NCBI RefSeq assembly: GCF_009827435.1
Contig: NZ_WTYM01000030.1
Location: 186,001 to 250,000 of the forward strand
From: Croceibacterium salegens
GTDB taxonomy: Bacteria > Pseudomonadota > Alphaproteobacteria > Sphingomonadales > Sphingomonadaceae
DNA length: 64,000 nucleotides
Reading direction: 5' to 3'
The notes below the pieces were generated by a model that was given only the letters and a program-made list of their open reading frames with translations, was not told the DNA's origin and did not search any database. Positions within the stretch are counted from its first letter, which is position 1. The number at the start of each line of letters is the position of its first letter. This document shows positions 28,190-36,723 of the stretch, in pieces. Made by a program: the position numbers and the translations under genes.

Positions 28190-29599
28190 ATGGCTACTCA
28201 ATACGACGTCATTGTTCTCGGCTCCGGACCCGGCGGATACGTCGCAGCGATCCGCTGTGCGCAGCTGGGTCTGAACACGGCCATCGTCGAGAGAGAACTC
28301 CTCGGCGGCATCTGCCTCAACTGGGGCTGCATCCCGACCAAGGCGCTGCTGCGCTCTGCGGAGATCTTCCACTACATGCAGCACGCCGGGGACTACGGGC
28401 TAAAGGCCAAGGAGATCGAGGCCGATCTCGAAGCGGTGGTGAAGCGCAGCCGCGGCGTCGCCAAGCAGCTCAACGCCGGCGTCACCCACCTGATGAAGAA
28501 GAACAAGATCGCGGTGCACATGGGCACGGGCACGATGACCGGCCCGACCAGCATGACCGTGAAGGGTGAGAAGGGCGAGGAAAAGCTCACCGCCAAGCAC
28601 GTCATCCTAGCCACCGGCGCGCGGGCGCGCGACCTGCCGTTCGCCCCGGCCGACGGCAAACGCGTGTGGACCTATCGCCACGCCATGACCCCGCCGGAAA
28701 TGCCCAAGAAGCTTCTCGTTATCGGCTCGGGCGCGATCGGCATCGAGTTCGCCAGCTTCTACAACGACATGGGCGCCGAGGTGACCGTGGTCGAAATGCT
28801 CGACCGCGTGGTACCGGTCGAGGACAAGGACGTTTCCGCCTTCCTCGAAAAGTCGCTCACCAAGCAGGGCATGACGATCATGACCGGGGCTGGGGTCGAG
28901 GACATCAAGGTCACGGCCAGCGGCGTGAAGGCGAAGATCAAGGCCAAGGACGGCAAAGTCGCCGAGAGCGAGTTCAGCCACTGCATCGTCGCCATCGGCA
29001 TCGTGCCCAACACCGAGAACATCGGGCTGGAAAAGCTCGTCGAGATGGATCGCGGGTTCATCCAGATCGACCCCTACGGCCGCACCAAGTCGAAGGGCAT
29101 GTGGGCAATCGGCGACTGCGTTCCCGGTCCGTGGCTGGCGCACAAGGCGAGCCACGAGGGCGTCACCGCGGCGGAAAGCATCGCCAAGGAGCTCGGCAAC
29201 AAGGACGTCCACCCGCACCCCCTCGACCGCAACAACATCCCTGGCTGCACCTACTGCCACCCGCAGATCGCCAGCGTCGGCATGACCGAGGCCAAGGCCA
29301 GGGAAGCGGGCTACGAGGTCAAGGTCGGCACATTCCCGTTCATCGGCAACGGCAAGGCCATCGCTCTGGGCGAGGCGGAGGGCTTCACCAAGACCGTGTT
29401 CGACGCGAAGACCGGCGAACTGCTCGGCGCGCATATGGTCGGGGCGGAAGTCACCGAGATGATCCAGGGCTACGTTGTCGGCAAGACGCTCGAGACGACC
29501 GAAGCGGAACTGATGAACACCATCTTCCCGCACCCGACCATTTCGGAATCGATGCACGAAAGCGTGCTCGGCGCGTACGGACGCGCGCTGCACATCTGA
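28190..29599 (+). CDS. lpdA: Dihydrolipoyl dehydrogenase (E3)
   Basis: 469-residue FAD flavoprotein that reoxidises the lipoyl arm of 2-oxoacid dehydrogenases, passing electrons to NAD+. FAD motif VIVLGSGPGGYVAA at the N-terminus, redox-active disulfide C42-C47 in GGICLNWGCIPTK, NAD motif VIGSGAIGIEFASFY, and the catalytic His in FPHPTISESMHE. The MATQYD start was selected over an upstream in-frame ATG. Its position after E2 implies use by the PDH complex. Confidence 0.96.
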   Translation: MATQYDVIVLGSGPGGYVAAIRCAQLGLNTAIVERELLGGICLNWGCIPTKALLRSAEIFHYMQHAGDYGLKAKEIEADLEAVVKRSRGVAKQLNAGVTHLMKKNKIAVHMGTGTMTGPTSMTVKGEKGEEKLTAKHVILATGARARDLPFAPADGKRVWTYRHAMTPPEMPKKLLVIGSGAIGIEFASFYNDMGAEVTVVEMLDRVVPVEDKDVSAFLEKSLTKQGMTIMTGAGVEDIKVTASGVKAKIKAKDGKVAESEFSHCIVAIGIVPNTENIGLEKLVEMDRGFIQIDPYGRTKSKGMWAIGDCVPGPWLAHKASHEGVTAAESIAKELGNKDVHPHPLDRNNIPGCTYCHPQIASVGMTEAKAREAGYEVKVGTFPFIGNGKAIALGEAEGFTKTVFDAKTGELLGAHMVGAEVTEMIQGYVVGKTLETTEAELMNTIFPHPTISESMHESVLGAYGRALHI

Positions 29600-29622
29600 T
29601 ACCCGTCACTGGGGAGAGGCGC

Positions 29623-30537
29623 ATGACGGTTCGAACGGTAAAGGCCGGCCTCGCGCTGCTGCTGGCGGTGGGGCTGGCGGCGGCGTCTCCGGGCGCTGCG
29701 CAGCAGGGGTCGGGCCCGCTGGTCGTGCGGCTTTGGCCCGATGGCGCACCGGGTGCCGGCGAACGGCGCAACCAGCCCGAGGTGGCGCGCGACTGGTGGA
29801 TCAAGAACGTCAACGATCCCACGCTCACGGCCTTTCCGGCCGATCCGCGTCACGCCAACGGAGCAGCGATAAACGTGGTGCCGGGCGGAGGACATCGCGA
29901 GATCGTCTGGACCAGCGAGGGGCCGAACGTTGCCCGCGTCCTCAATCGGATGGGCATCGCCGCCTACGTGCTCAAGTACCGCCTCGCGAACGAAGAGGGT
30001 TCGACCTACAGCGTCGAGGATGCCGCCGCCGACACGCGCCGCGCTATCCGCTGGCTGCGCGCCAATGCCGAGGCGCAGCACGTCGATCCCGATCGCATCG
30101 GTGTGATGGGCTTTTCCGCCGGTGGCGAACTGGTGACGATGGTCGCCGACAACCCCGACCCCCCCGCTTCGCGCGCCGCCGATCCGCAGAAGGACGTGAG
30201 CGCCCGGCCGGACTTCCAGGTGCTGGTCTTCCCCGGTCCGGGCGGACAGCCGGCCAGCGCGGTTTCGTCCGCGCCCCCGGCCTTCCTCGTCGCCGGATCG
30301 CTCGACCAGTGCTGCGGCGCACCGACCGTCGCGCTCTACGAACAGCTCCGCAAGGCCGGAATATCGGCGGAACTGCACATGTACGCGGGCGCCGACCATG
30401 CCTTCAACATCGACGAAACCGACCTCGTCGGCGTGCTGCACTGGCCTGACCGTCTCGCTGACTGGATGGCCGATTCGGGGCTGATGGACGAACGCAGCGC
30501 GCAGGGCACTGGCCCGGCAGGAGACAAGCGACAGTAA
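29623..30537 (+). CDS. Secreted esterase, acetyl-xylan-esterase-like alpha/beta hydrolase
   Basis: 304-residue exported alpha/beta hydrolase (signal peptide to about residue 27, ending SPGAAQQ). Nucleophile in GVMGFSAGGELVT, acid in LVAGSLDQCC, His in GADHAFNID; the EGPNVARVLNRMGIAAYVLKYRLA block matches the COG0657-type esterases often annotated endo-1,4-beta-xylanase or acetyl esterase. In the oxyanion position it reads PGGGH rather than the usual HGG. ATG is preceded by GGGGAGAGG. Carbohydrate-ester hydrolysis is likely but not demonstrated. Confidence 0.78.
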   Translation: MTVRTVKAGLALLLAVGLAAASPGAAQQGSGPLVVRLWPDGAPGAGERRNQPEVARDWWIKNVNDPTLTAFPADPRHANGAAINVVPGGGHREIVWTSEGPNVARVLNRMGIAAYVLKYRLANEEGSTYSVEDAAADTRRAIRWLRANAEAQHVDPDRIGVMGFSAGGELVTMVADNPDPPASRAADPQKDVSARPDFQVLVFPGPGGQPASAVSSAPPAFLVAGSLDQCCGAPTVALYEQLRKAGISAELHMYAGADHAFNIDETDLVGVLHWPDRLADWMADSGLMDERSAQGTGPAGDKRQ

Positions 30538-30541
30538 ACCC

Positions 30542-30556
30542 AGCGTGCTGCACGCT
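30542..30556 (+). terminator. Small hairpin after the esterase gene
   Basis: AGCGTG and CACGCT arms with a 3-base loop begin 4 bases after the esterase stop. No U-tract; a weak terminator or chance pairing. Confidence 0.3.
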
Positions 30557-30646
30557 CGACTTGCGGTAAACCGTTCGTCGCAATTGCCATTCCCGTCGCG
30601 GAACCGCCGCATTGCCGCGGTAGTTTTGCGGTTGAGGAGAGCGGCA

Positions 30647-30814
30647 ATGGAATACGAAACTCGTGAAGACGGGCTGCTGTTCGACCATTCGACCAGCAAC
30701 CCCAGTCTCGATCGTCGCCCGGTGAAACCGCTCCGCAAGCCGGTTGTGCGTGGGCTCGAGCGGACACTTCAAAAGGGTGAACTGATCCCTGAAGAGGATG
30801 ACCAGCTCGCTTAG
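30647..30814 (+). CDS. Conserved-looking 55-residue protein of unknown function
   Basis: Short soluble protein beginning MEYETREDGLLFDHSTSN with a basic centre (RRPVKPLRKPVVRG) and an acidic end (PEEDDQLA). It has a good ribosome-binding site (GAGGAGAG) 6 bases before the ATG and normal codon use, which supports it as real. No signal peptide, membrane segment or motif is seen, and I do not recognise the family. It sits just upstream of a convergent tRNA-Ser gene. Confidence 0.6.
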   Translation: MEYETREDGLLFDHSTSNPSLDRRPVKPLRKPVVRGLERTLQKGELIPEEDDQLA

Positions 30815-30822
30815 GTAGAAGT

Positions 30823-30912
30823 TGGCGGACAGGGTGGGATTCGAACCCACGGTGGACTTGCGCCCACGGCGGTTTTCAAGACCGCTGCCTTAAACCACTC
30901 GGCCACCTGTCC
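30823..30912 (-). tRNA. tRNA-Ser (anticodon UGA)
   Basis: 90-nt type II tRNA on the minus strand. The acceptor stem GGACAGG/CCTGTCC, the serine-type GGCCGAGTGG D region, an anticodon loop CTTGAAA with anticodon TGA (30876-30878), a long variable arm, the T loop TTCGAAT and discriminator G are all present, and the 3' CCA is encoded (30823-30825). Confidence 0.97.
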
Positions 30913-31038
30913 GCGCCGGTTGCGGCTATCGCCGAAATGCGGGCTTGTCACCCGTGACTCTCGACCTACGATCATTTAGACAAAATCAACTGGGTGGCCG
31001 CAAGCCAATCGGCGCGGCGGGGAGATAGGGGTGAGGAC

Positions 31039-31815
31039 ATGAAACTGCGGGCTGTCAGGGCAACAATTGCAACGACTTTCGCGGTGGCGTCGATCGCCAT
31101 GAGTTCGGCCGCTGCGGCGCAGAGCCAATGCTCGCGCGAGACACTGGACGACATTGCCGCCAAGTACGCCGAGGGCCAGAAGCAGGGGTCGATCTTCACC
31201 TTGCCGGTGGGCGAATGGGTCGACTATCGCGAGAACGGAGAGCTGGTCTCAACCGCGGTCGGGGTGATCGCGCAGCCGTCGGAATTCGCTTGGCAACTCG
31301 ACGTCATCGATCCCGGCAGCTGCCATGTGATCGTCCAGGGCGTGATCCTCGAACCGACGCCTTATGTCGTGACGACCCAACTGGCCTGGACCTTCAACGG
31401 TCTCGGCCAGATTCGCTCGACGGTCATCCGCGAGGGCGACCCCAAGTTCGACGCCAAGAAGACCTTCGAATACGCTAGCAAGGAAGACTGGGGGGAAATC
31501 CCGGAGGGCCAGCGCAACACGCGTGACGAGCTAATCGCCGTCGCCAACGCATATCTCGACAGGATGGGGGGCGGGGACGGCACCGTCGCGCTCGCCTCGA
31601 ACTGCGACCGGATCGACAATGGCGCCTATGTGGCGAATTGCGAGCCCGGCACCGGTCCGGCCTTCCTCAAGCGCGAACTGTCTGTCGACGTGGCCAAGGG
31701 AACCGTGGCGGTGGTGTCCAACCGGGGTGAGGACGAAGGCCCCCAGGATGCGCGTATTTTCCGAATCGAAGGCGGCAAGATCCGCCACGTCCATGCGGTT
31801 GCCCCGTCGCTCTGA
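31039..31815 (+). CDS. Secreted protein, first of a tandem paralogous pair (DUF8021-like)
   Basis: 258-residue exported protein with a signal peptide (MKLRAVRATIATTFAVASIAMSSAAAAQ). It shares with the next gene the pattern C-x2-L...KY, WVDYRENGELVS, the block DAKKTFEYASKEDWGEIPEGQRNT, AYLD, and the C-terminal FRIEGGKIRHVHAV. I recall this layout from DUF8021-type proteins of bacteria and fungi, fold unknown to me. It lacks the VPWG-type segment of its neighbour and is about 30 residues shorter, so it is the more diverged copy. Start at 31039 follows GTGAGG. Confidence 0.7.
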   Translation: MKLRAVRATIATTFAVASIAMSSAAAAQSQCSRETLDDIAAKYAEGQKQGSIFTLPVGEWVDYRENGELVSTAVGVIAQPSEFAWQLDVIDPGSCHVIVQGVILEPTPYVVTTQLAWTFNGLGQIRSTVIREGDPKFDAKKTFEYASKEDWGEIPEGQRNTRDELIAVANAYLDRMGGGDGTVALASNCDRIDNGAYVANCEPGTGPAFLKRELSVDVAKGTVAVVSNRGEDEGPQDARIFRIEGGKIRHVHAVAPSL

Positions 31816-31862
31816 GGGGGTGCCGGGCTAATTCAGGTGCAGACTCTGCCAAGGAGAGGGAA

Positions 31863-32729
31863 GTGAAGGTTTCGAAAATTGCTGCACTCGTGGTCGCGGC
31901 GGCAACGATGGCGACGGCAAGCCCCGCGGCGGCGCAGTTCTTCGGGGGAACGTGCACCCGGGCCGAGCTTCAGGAAATGGCCGACAAGTACATCAAGGGA
32001 CAAACGGAGGGCCTGCCGCTCTATGTCCCGATGGGCAACTGGGTCACCTATCACGAGAACGGCGAGCTCTCGACGATGTCGCAGGGCACGTTCTCGATCC
32101 CGCTCAAGGTCGCCCATCACCGGGCGGCGCTCGATACCGACCAGTGCAAGGTCTTCCTCGAAATCGTGAGCTACGAAAGCGAGAAGCCTTATGTCATCGC
32201 CGTCCAGTTCGGGGCGCGTGGGGGCAACGCCAGCAATTTCGAAGTCATCTCGACCACCAAGGGCGACTGGCTGTTCGACGCCAAGTACACATATGAATAT
32301 GCCCGGCGCGAAGACTGGTCGGAAATCCCCGACGACAAGCGCAACACGCCGGCCGAGCTCAAGGCGGCGGCCGATGCCTACCTCGACCTGTTCAAGGACA
32401 AGTCGGTGCAGGTGCCGTGGGGCACGCCGTGCAACCGGCTCGAAGGTTCGGTCTACACCAATGCCGATACCTGCAACGTCGGCGTTCCGGACAACATCGA
32501 CATGATCGACCGTGAATACGTAATCGACCCGGTAATCGGGGCGGTCGACGTGTTCCTAAAGATGGGCCCGAACAAGCGGCCGGACAGCCACCTGTTCCGC
32601 ATCGAGAACGGCAAGATTCGCTTCGTCCACACCGTGACCAACTGCCTCGGCGACGACAACTGCGGCTTCGGATCGTTCGACGAGATGCTGAAAAAGAATC
32701 CGCAAATGCGTCCACCTTTCAAGGACTAG
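31863..32729 (+). CDS. Secreted protein, second of a tandem paralogous pair (DUF8021-like)
   Basis: 288-residue exported protein (signal peptide to about residue 25, ending ASPAAAQ). Family features: CTRAELQEMADKYIKGQ, WVTYHENGELSTM, EDWSEIPDDKRNTPAELKAA, QVPWGTPCNRLEGSVYTNAD, PDSHLFRIENGKIRFVHTV. The six conserved Cys suggest disulfides in the periplasm. GTG start with a strong AAGGAGAGGG site; 47 bases after its paralogue, so probably one transcript. Function unknown; the two copies imply a duplication followed by divergence. Confidence 0.75.
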   Translation: MKVSKIAALVVAAATMATASPAAAQFFGGTCTRAELQEMADKYIKGQTEGLPLYVPMGNWVTYHENGELSTMSQGTFSIPLKVAHHRAALDTDQCKVFLEIVSYESEKPYVIAVQFGARGGNASNFEVISTTKGDWLFDAKYTYEYARREDWSEIPDDKRNTPAELKAAADAYLDLFKDKSVQVPWGTPCNRLEGSVYTNADTCNVGVPDNIDMIDREYVIDPVIGAVDVFLKMGPNKRPDSHLFRIENGKIRFVHTVTNCLGDDNCGFGSFDEMLKKNPQMRPPFKD

Positions 32730-32808
32730 GCGCAGCGGGAAATCGGTTCGGCGCATTTGCGCGCTGAGGGGATTCACAGTTCAGGCGATGCGTGCGAGGA
32801 TGGCTTCC

Positions 32809-33825
32809 ATGAAGTTACCCGTGCGTCTCGCTCCCCTCCTTGCCATTCTCGCATTCGGCACGGCAGCCAGTGCGCAGGACATGCCGTTCGATTCCTATCT
32901 CCAGCTCGTTGCTGCCAAGGCGCGGGCGCAGGGCGCCAGCGAATCCTCGATCCGCGCGGTCCTGGACGGGCTCCAGCCAAACCAGCGGGTGATCTCGCTC
33001 GACCGCGGTAATCTCTCTTCGGGCGGCAGTGTGAGCGGGTTCCCGCCGCTCGCCCCCTATATCGCCAGCCACAACACTACGGCGCGGATCGAACAGGGGC
33101 GGCGCATGTATGCGCAGCTCGGCTCTCTCGCGCGGCGTGTGGAGAGCCAGTACGGCGTTCCTGCTTCGATCCTGCTGGCGATCTGGGGGCACGAAACGAG
33201 CTACGGTGCGGTCAAGGGCGGCTTTGACCTGCCGGCCGCGCTGGCCACGCTGGCGTGGGAAGGGCGCCGCCGCGACCTCTTCGAAGCCGAGTTAATCGAC
33301 ACCATCAAGATGGTCGACCGCGGCGTGCCGCGCAGCCGTCTCGTCGGCAGCTGGGCCGGCGCCTTCGGCAATCCGCAGTTCCTGCCCAGCGTCTACCTGC
33401 GGCTTGCGCAGGATGGAGACGGGGACGGGAAGGCCGACATCTGGAACAACGAAGCCGACACGCTTGCCTCGATCGCCAACTATTTTCGCGATGCGGGCTG
33501 GCGCAACGGGCAACCGTGGGGTGTGCGGGCCTTCGTGCCCGACAGCGTCGACCGTGAGGCCGTCAGGAGCAACCTAGTCGCGCCGGTCTGCCGGCGCGTC
33601 CATGTGCGCCACAGCAAGTGGATGACGGTGCGGGAATGGCGCGCGCTGGGGGTCGTTCCGCAGAATTACATCCCCGAGGACGCCATCGCCTCGCTGTTCG
33701 AACCCGATGGGCCGGCCGCGCCGGGCTACCTCTTAACCCAGAATTATAGGGTTATCCTCGAATATAACTGCTCGAACTACTACGCGATGAGTGTGGGGTT
33801 GCTTGCAGATGAGATTGCCCGTTGA
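32809..33825 (+). CDS. Lytic murein transglycosylase, MltB-like (SLT_2)
   Basis: 338-residue exported enzyme that cleaves the glycan strand of peptidoglycan to 1,6-anhydro ends. Signal peptide MKLPVRLAPLLAILAFGTAASAQ; catalytic Glu in ILLAIWGHETSYGAVKGGFD; MltB-family GAFGNPQFLPSVYLRLAQDGDGDGK and the C-terminal LLTQNYRVILEYNCSNYYAMSV. The ATG at 32809 has GAGGA 8 bases upstream; ATGs at 32788 and 32800 are alternatives. The end overlaps the rlpA-like start, consistent with a septal cell-wall operon. Confidence 0.93.
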   Translation: MKLPVRLAPLLAILAFGTAASAQDMPFDSYLQLVAAKARAQGASESSIRAVLDGLQPNQRVISLDRGNLSSGGSVSGFPPLAPYIASHNTTARIEQGRRMYAQLGSLARRVESQYGVPASILLAIWGHETSYGAVKGGFDLPAALATLAWEGRRRDLFEAELIDTIKMVDRGVPRSRLVGSWAGAFGNPQFLPSVYLRLAQDGDGDGKADIWNNEADTLASIANYFRDAGWRNGQPWGVRAFVPDSVDREAVRSNLVAPVCRRVHVRHSKWMTVREWRALGVVPQNYIPEDAIASLFEPDGPAAPGYLLTQNYRVILEYNCSNYYAMSVGLLADEIAR

Positions 33826-34864
33826 GGATTTCCGCCGCCGTGCGCTGCGCATCGGCCTGATTGCCCTCGGCCCGACCGCACTTAGCGGTTGCGCCGTGTT
33901 TGGCAGCGACAGCGACTTTGCCGACCTTGGTCCGGCCCCGACCGGCCCGGCCTACCAGAACGCCGGCACCGGCCCGGCTGCGGACTATCCGGTCGTTGTC
34001 GGCGATCCTTACCGTATCGGTTCGACCGTATTCACTCCCGCCGACACGCTCAATTACGACGAAGTCGGCTATGCCGTCGCCGACAGCGGCAACGGCGTTT
34101 CGGGCTCGCACCACACGCTGCCCCTGCCGAGCTATATCGAGGTGACTGCGCTCGACACTGGCAAGACCATCCTCGTCCGGCTCGAACGGCGCGGTCCGAT
34201 GAACGGCGATTCGCTCGTGGCGCTTTCGCCTGCCGCCTTCGCGCAAATCGGCGCGGCCCCCGGGGTCCCGGTGCGTGTTCGCCGAGTCAATCCGCAAGAG
34301 GAAGAGCGCGCGATGCTGCGGCTCGGCCAGACGGCCCCGTCGCGCATGGATACGCCCGAATCGCTGCTCGCCGTGCTCAAGCGCAAGCTCCCGGCGAGCG
34401 GGTCGGTGCAACTGGCGCGGAGCGAGCCGCCGAGGCCGATTGCCGGCGTTGCCGTCGCGCCGAGCAACGTTGGCCAGTCCGCTGCACCTGCCTACGCGCC
34501 TCCGGCTCAGGCTCGCCCCACATCGGCTCCTGCGCTTCCTCCGCTCGGTCAGTCGCAGGCCCAGCAGGCCTACAGCGCTCCCCCGCCTGCCTACAGCCCG
34601 CCGCAGCGTGTGGCACAGCCAGCGCCGGTCCAGCCGCAGGTTGCGAGCGCCAGCAATGGCGCCTTCATCGTCCAGGTCGCGGCGCTCAGCTCGTACGACA
34701 GTGCCCAGCGCGTCGCCAACGTGATCGGCGGCCGGGTCACACAGACCGGTTCGCTCTTCCGCATCCGGACCGGCCCATTCGCAACCCGGGGACAGGCCGA
34801 GGCGAGCCTCGCAAAGGTCCGGGCCGCGGGTTATAGCGACGCACGAATCTTCACCAACGGCTGA
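33809..34864 (+). CDS. rlpA: RlpA-like SPOR-domain lipoprotein, catalytic Asp apparently lost
   Basis: 351-residue outer-membrane lipoprotein (lipobox ALSGC, Cys 28). It has a double-psi barrel region (about 85-165) resembling RlpA, a long Pro/Ala/Gln-rich linker, and a C-terminal SPOR domain (about 280-350) that binds denuded septal glycan. The histidine is kept (SHHTLP, 101-102), but the RlpA motif NDRGP reads ERRGP, putting R127 where the catalytic Asp should be, and GRIIDLS is DSLVALS. It may therefore be a glycan-binding scaffold rather than an enzyme. Overlaps the mltB-like gene by 17 bases. Confidence 0.8.
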   Translation: MRLPVEDFRRRALRIGLIALGPTALSGCAVFGSDSDFADLGPAPTGPAYQNAGTGPAADYPVVVGDPYRIGSTVFTPADTLNYDEVGYAVADSGNGVSGSHHTLPLPSYIEVTALDTGKTILVRLERRGPMNGDSLVALSPAAFAQIGAAPGVPVRVRRVNPQEEERAMLRLGQTAPSRMDTPESLLAVLKRKLPASGSVQLARSEPPRPIAGVAVAPSNVGQSAAPAYAPPAQARPTSAPALPPLGQSQAQQAYSAPPPAYSPPQRVAQPAPVQPQVASASNGAFIVQVAALSSYDSAQRVANVIGGRVTQTGSLFRIRTGPFATRGQAEASLAKVRAAGYSDARIFTNG

Positions 34865-34900
34865 CGCGCCGGGCTCCACCGCCCGGCGGTGGGAGCAGGC

Positions 34901-36088
34901 TTGAAACACTTTGTTGCGACGTTCCTGGGTGCTGCGCTGCTGGCCACGACGGCCTATTCTGCAGTGCCTGCAGTAGCGCCCGTCGACACTGCTGCCAAAG
35001 AGCAGCCAGAAGAGCAGAGCCCGGTGGATCCGGAAATTCCCGTTGCCCTGCTGGTCGACCAGTCGGCCGGGCAGACCCTTTTCTCGCGCGAGGTGGATCG
35101 ACGTTTCATTCCAGCCTCCGTCACCAAGGTCATGACCGTCTACACCGCCTTCGACCTGATCGATCGCGGCAAGCTGGACCTCAACCGCAAGGTGGTGATC
35201 GACAAGGACCTGGCCGACGAATGGGGTGGGGAGGGATCGACCCTTTTCCTCGAGGCGGGCGACGAACTGACGGTCGGACAGCTATTGCTTGGCGTCACAA
35301 CCGTTTCGGCCAATGACGGCGCCGTGGCCATAGGTCGCATCGCGGCCGGCAGCGATGAAGCATGGTTGGCCTTGATGAACGAGAATGCCCTCGAGCTGGG
35401 CATGAGCAACAGTCATTTCGGCAGCCCCAACGGCTATCCCGACGAGGGCAGGACCTGGACCAGTGCCCGCGACCTCGCCGTCCTGGCCGAAGCACTGACA
35501 ACCCGCTTTCCCGACCTCTACAAGCGGTTCTTCGGTCATCGGGGCATGCGTTTTCACGACATTACGCAGACCAACCACGACCCGATTACCGGGGTCGTTG
35601 ACGGGGCGGACGGTATCAAGACTGGCTACACCCGGCAGGCCGGGTACAATTTCGTCGGCTCTGCGGTGCGCGACGGCCGGCGCCTGACGCTGGTCATTGC
35701 AGGCGCGCCCACAGCGATGATACGCAATCGGGACGCCCGGCGGTTGATGGAATGGGGTTTCGAAAACTTTACCAGCGAGCGCCTGCTCCCCGCTGGTGCC
35801 GCAATCGGCGACGTCGAAGTGCAGGAGGGCGCGGCACTGTCCGTACCGGTGCATACCGAGGCCGAAGTCTTTGCCAACCTGCCGCGCGAAGCTGGGGCAA
35901 GGGCCGGATTCTCGTTGCGCTATCGTGGCCCGGTCGAAGCACCGATCCGGAAGGGCGACCGCATTGCTACGCTGCGGGTGACCGTGCCCGGGCAGGAGCC
36001 GCACGACGTGCCGCTCGTCGCGGCGGTTTCCGTCGAGCGGGCGAACGCCTGGCAGCGCCTGCGTAACGGCATTGTAAGGCTGCTGTGA
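34901..36088 (+). CDS. dacC: D-alanyl-D-alanine carboxypeptidase (PBP5/6 type)
   Basis: 395-residue low-mass penicillin-binding protein that removes the terminal D-Ala of peptidoglycan stem peptides. Signal peptide at the N-terminus; catalytic motifs S73-VTK (SxxK), SAN (SxN, in TTVSANDGAVAIGR) and KTG (GIKTGYTRQAGYN), then the C-terminal beta domain of PBP5 and an amphipathic end (AWQRLRNGIVRLL) likely to hold it to the inner membrane. TTG at 34901 has GGGAG 5 bases upstream; GTG at 34889 is the alternative start. Symbol is by family (dacA/C/D not distinguished). Confidence 0.92.
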   Translation: MKHFVATFLGAALLATTAYSAVPAVAPVDTAAKEQPEEQSPVDPEIPVALLVDQSAGQTLFSREVDRRFIPASVTKVMTVYTAFDLIDRGKLDLNRKVVIDKDLADEWGGEGSTLFLEAGDELTVGQLLLGVTTVSANDGAVAIGRIAAGSDEAWLALMNENALELGMSNSHFGSPNGYPDEGRTWTSARDLAVLAEALTTRFPDLYKRFFGHRGMRFHDITQTNHDPITGVVDGADGIKTGYTRQAGYNFVGSAVRDGRRLTLVIAGAPTAMIRNRDARRLMEWGFENFTSERLLPAGAAIGDVEVQEGAALSVPVHTEAEVFANLPREAGARAGFSLRYRGPVEAPIRKGDRIATLRVTVPGQEPHDVPLVAAVSVERANAWQRLRNGIVRLL

Positions 36089-36723
36089 TGGCGCAGGGCC
36101 GGTTCATTGCACTTGAAGGCGGCGAGGGCACCGGCAAGTCGACGCAGTCCAGGCTGCTCGCGAACTACCTACAGGAGCAAGGTCTCGAGGTAGCAACCAC
36201 CCGCGAGCCGGGCGGCACGCCAGGGGCCGAGGCGATCCGCCACCTGCTGCTCGATCCATCGGGCGACGGATGGGAAGCAGAGGCCGAAGCGCTGCTGTTC
36301 GCGGCGGCCCGGTCAGACCACGTTGCACGGCTGATCCGTCCGGCGCTGGAACGCGGCGCTTGGGTGGTGAGCGACCGCTTTCTCGATTCGAGCCGCGCCT
36401 ACCAAGGCGGTGGAGGCGGTCTCACAGACGATGCGATCATGGACCTGCATCGCTTCGGTTCGCGCGGCCTGCTCCCGGATCTGACGATCCTGATCGACGT
36501 GCCCGATGATGCAATCGCCGAGCGCCTCGCCCGGCGTGACGGAGGTGAAAGCGACCGCATTGGCGGCCGCGATGCCGCGTTCCATCGCCGCGTGAAGGAC
36601 GCGTTTGTCCGTTTCGCGGATCGGGAGCTGGGCCGGTTTGCGACGATCGATGGTAGCGGAGACGTCGAAGCTACCCATGCCGCGATCGTGACAGCGATCG
36701 AACCGCTCCTGGCGATCCGCTGA
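36088..36723 (+). CDS. tmk: Thymidylate kinase
   Basis: 211-residue kinase converting dTMP to dTDP. P-loop GGEGTGKST near the N-terminus, DR-motif DRFLDSSRAYQGGGGG with the family TMP-binding residues, and the LID-region arginines around RRDGGESDRI. The ATG overlaps the carboxypeptidase stop by one base (TGATG) and its own stop overlaps the holB start the same way. Confidence 0.97.
   Translation: MAQGRFIALEGGEGTGKSTQSRLLANYLQEQGLEVATTREPGGTPGAEAIRHLLLDPSGDGWEAEAEALLFAAARSDHVARLIRPALERGAWVVSDRFLDSSRAYQGGGGGLTDDAIMDLHRFGSRGLLPDLTILIDVPDDAIAERLARRDGGESDRIGGRDAAFHRRVKDAFVRFADRELGRFATIDGSGDVEATHAAIVTAIEPLLAIR

Noticed and set aside
34865-34888. Hairpin GCCGGG...CCCGGC between the rlpA-like gene and the carboxypeptidase gene
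   Set aside because: A six-base GC stem is common by chance here, there is no U-tract, and the genes are otherwise tightly packed.
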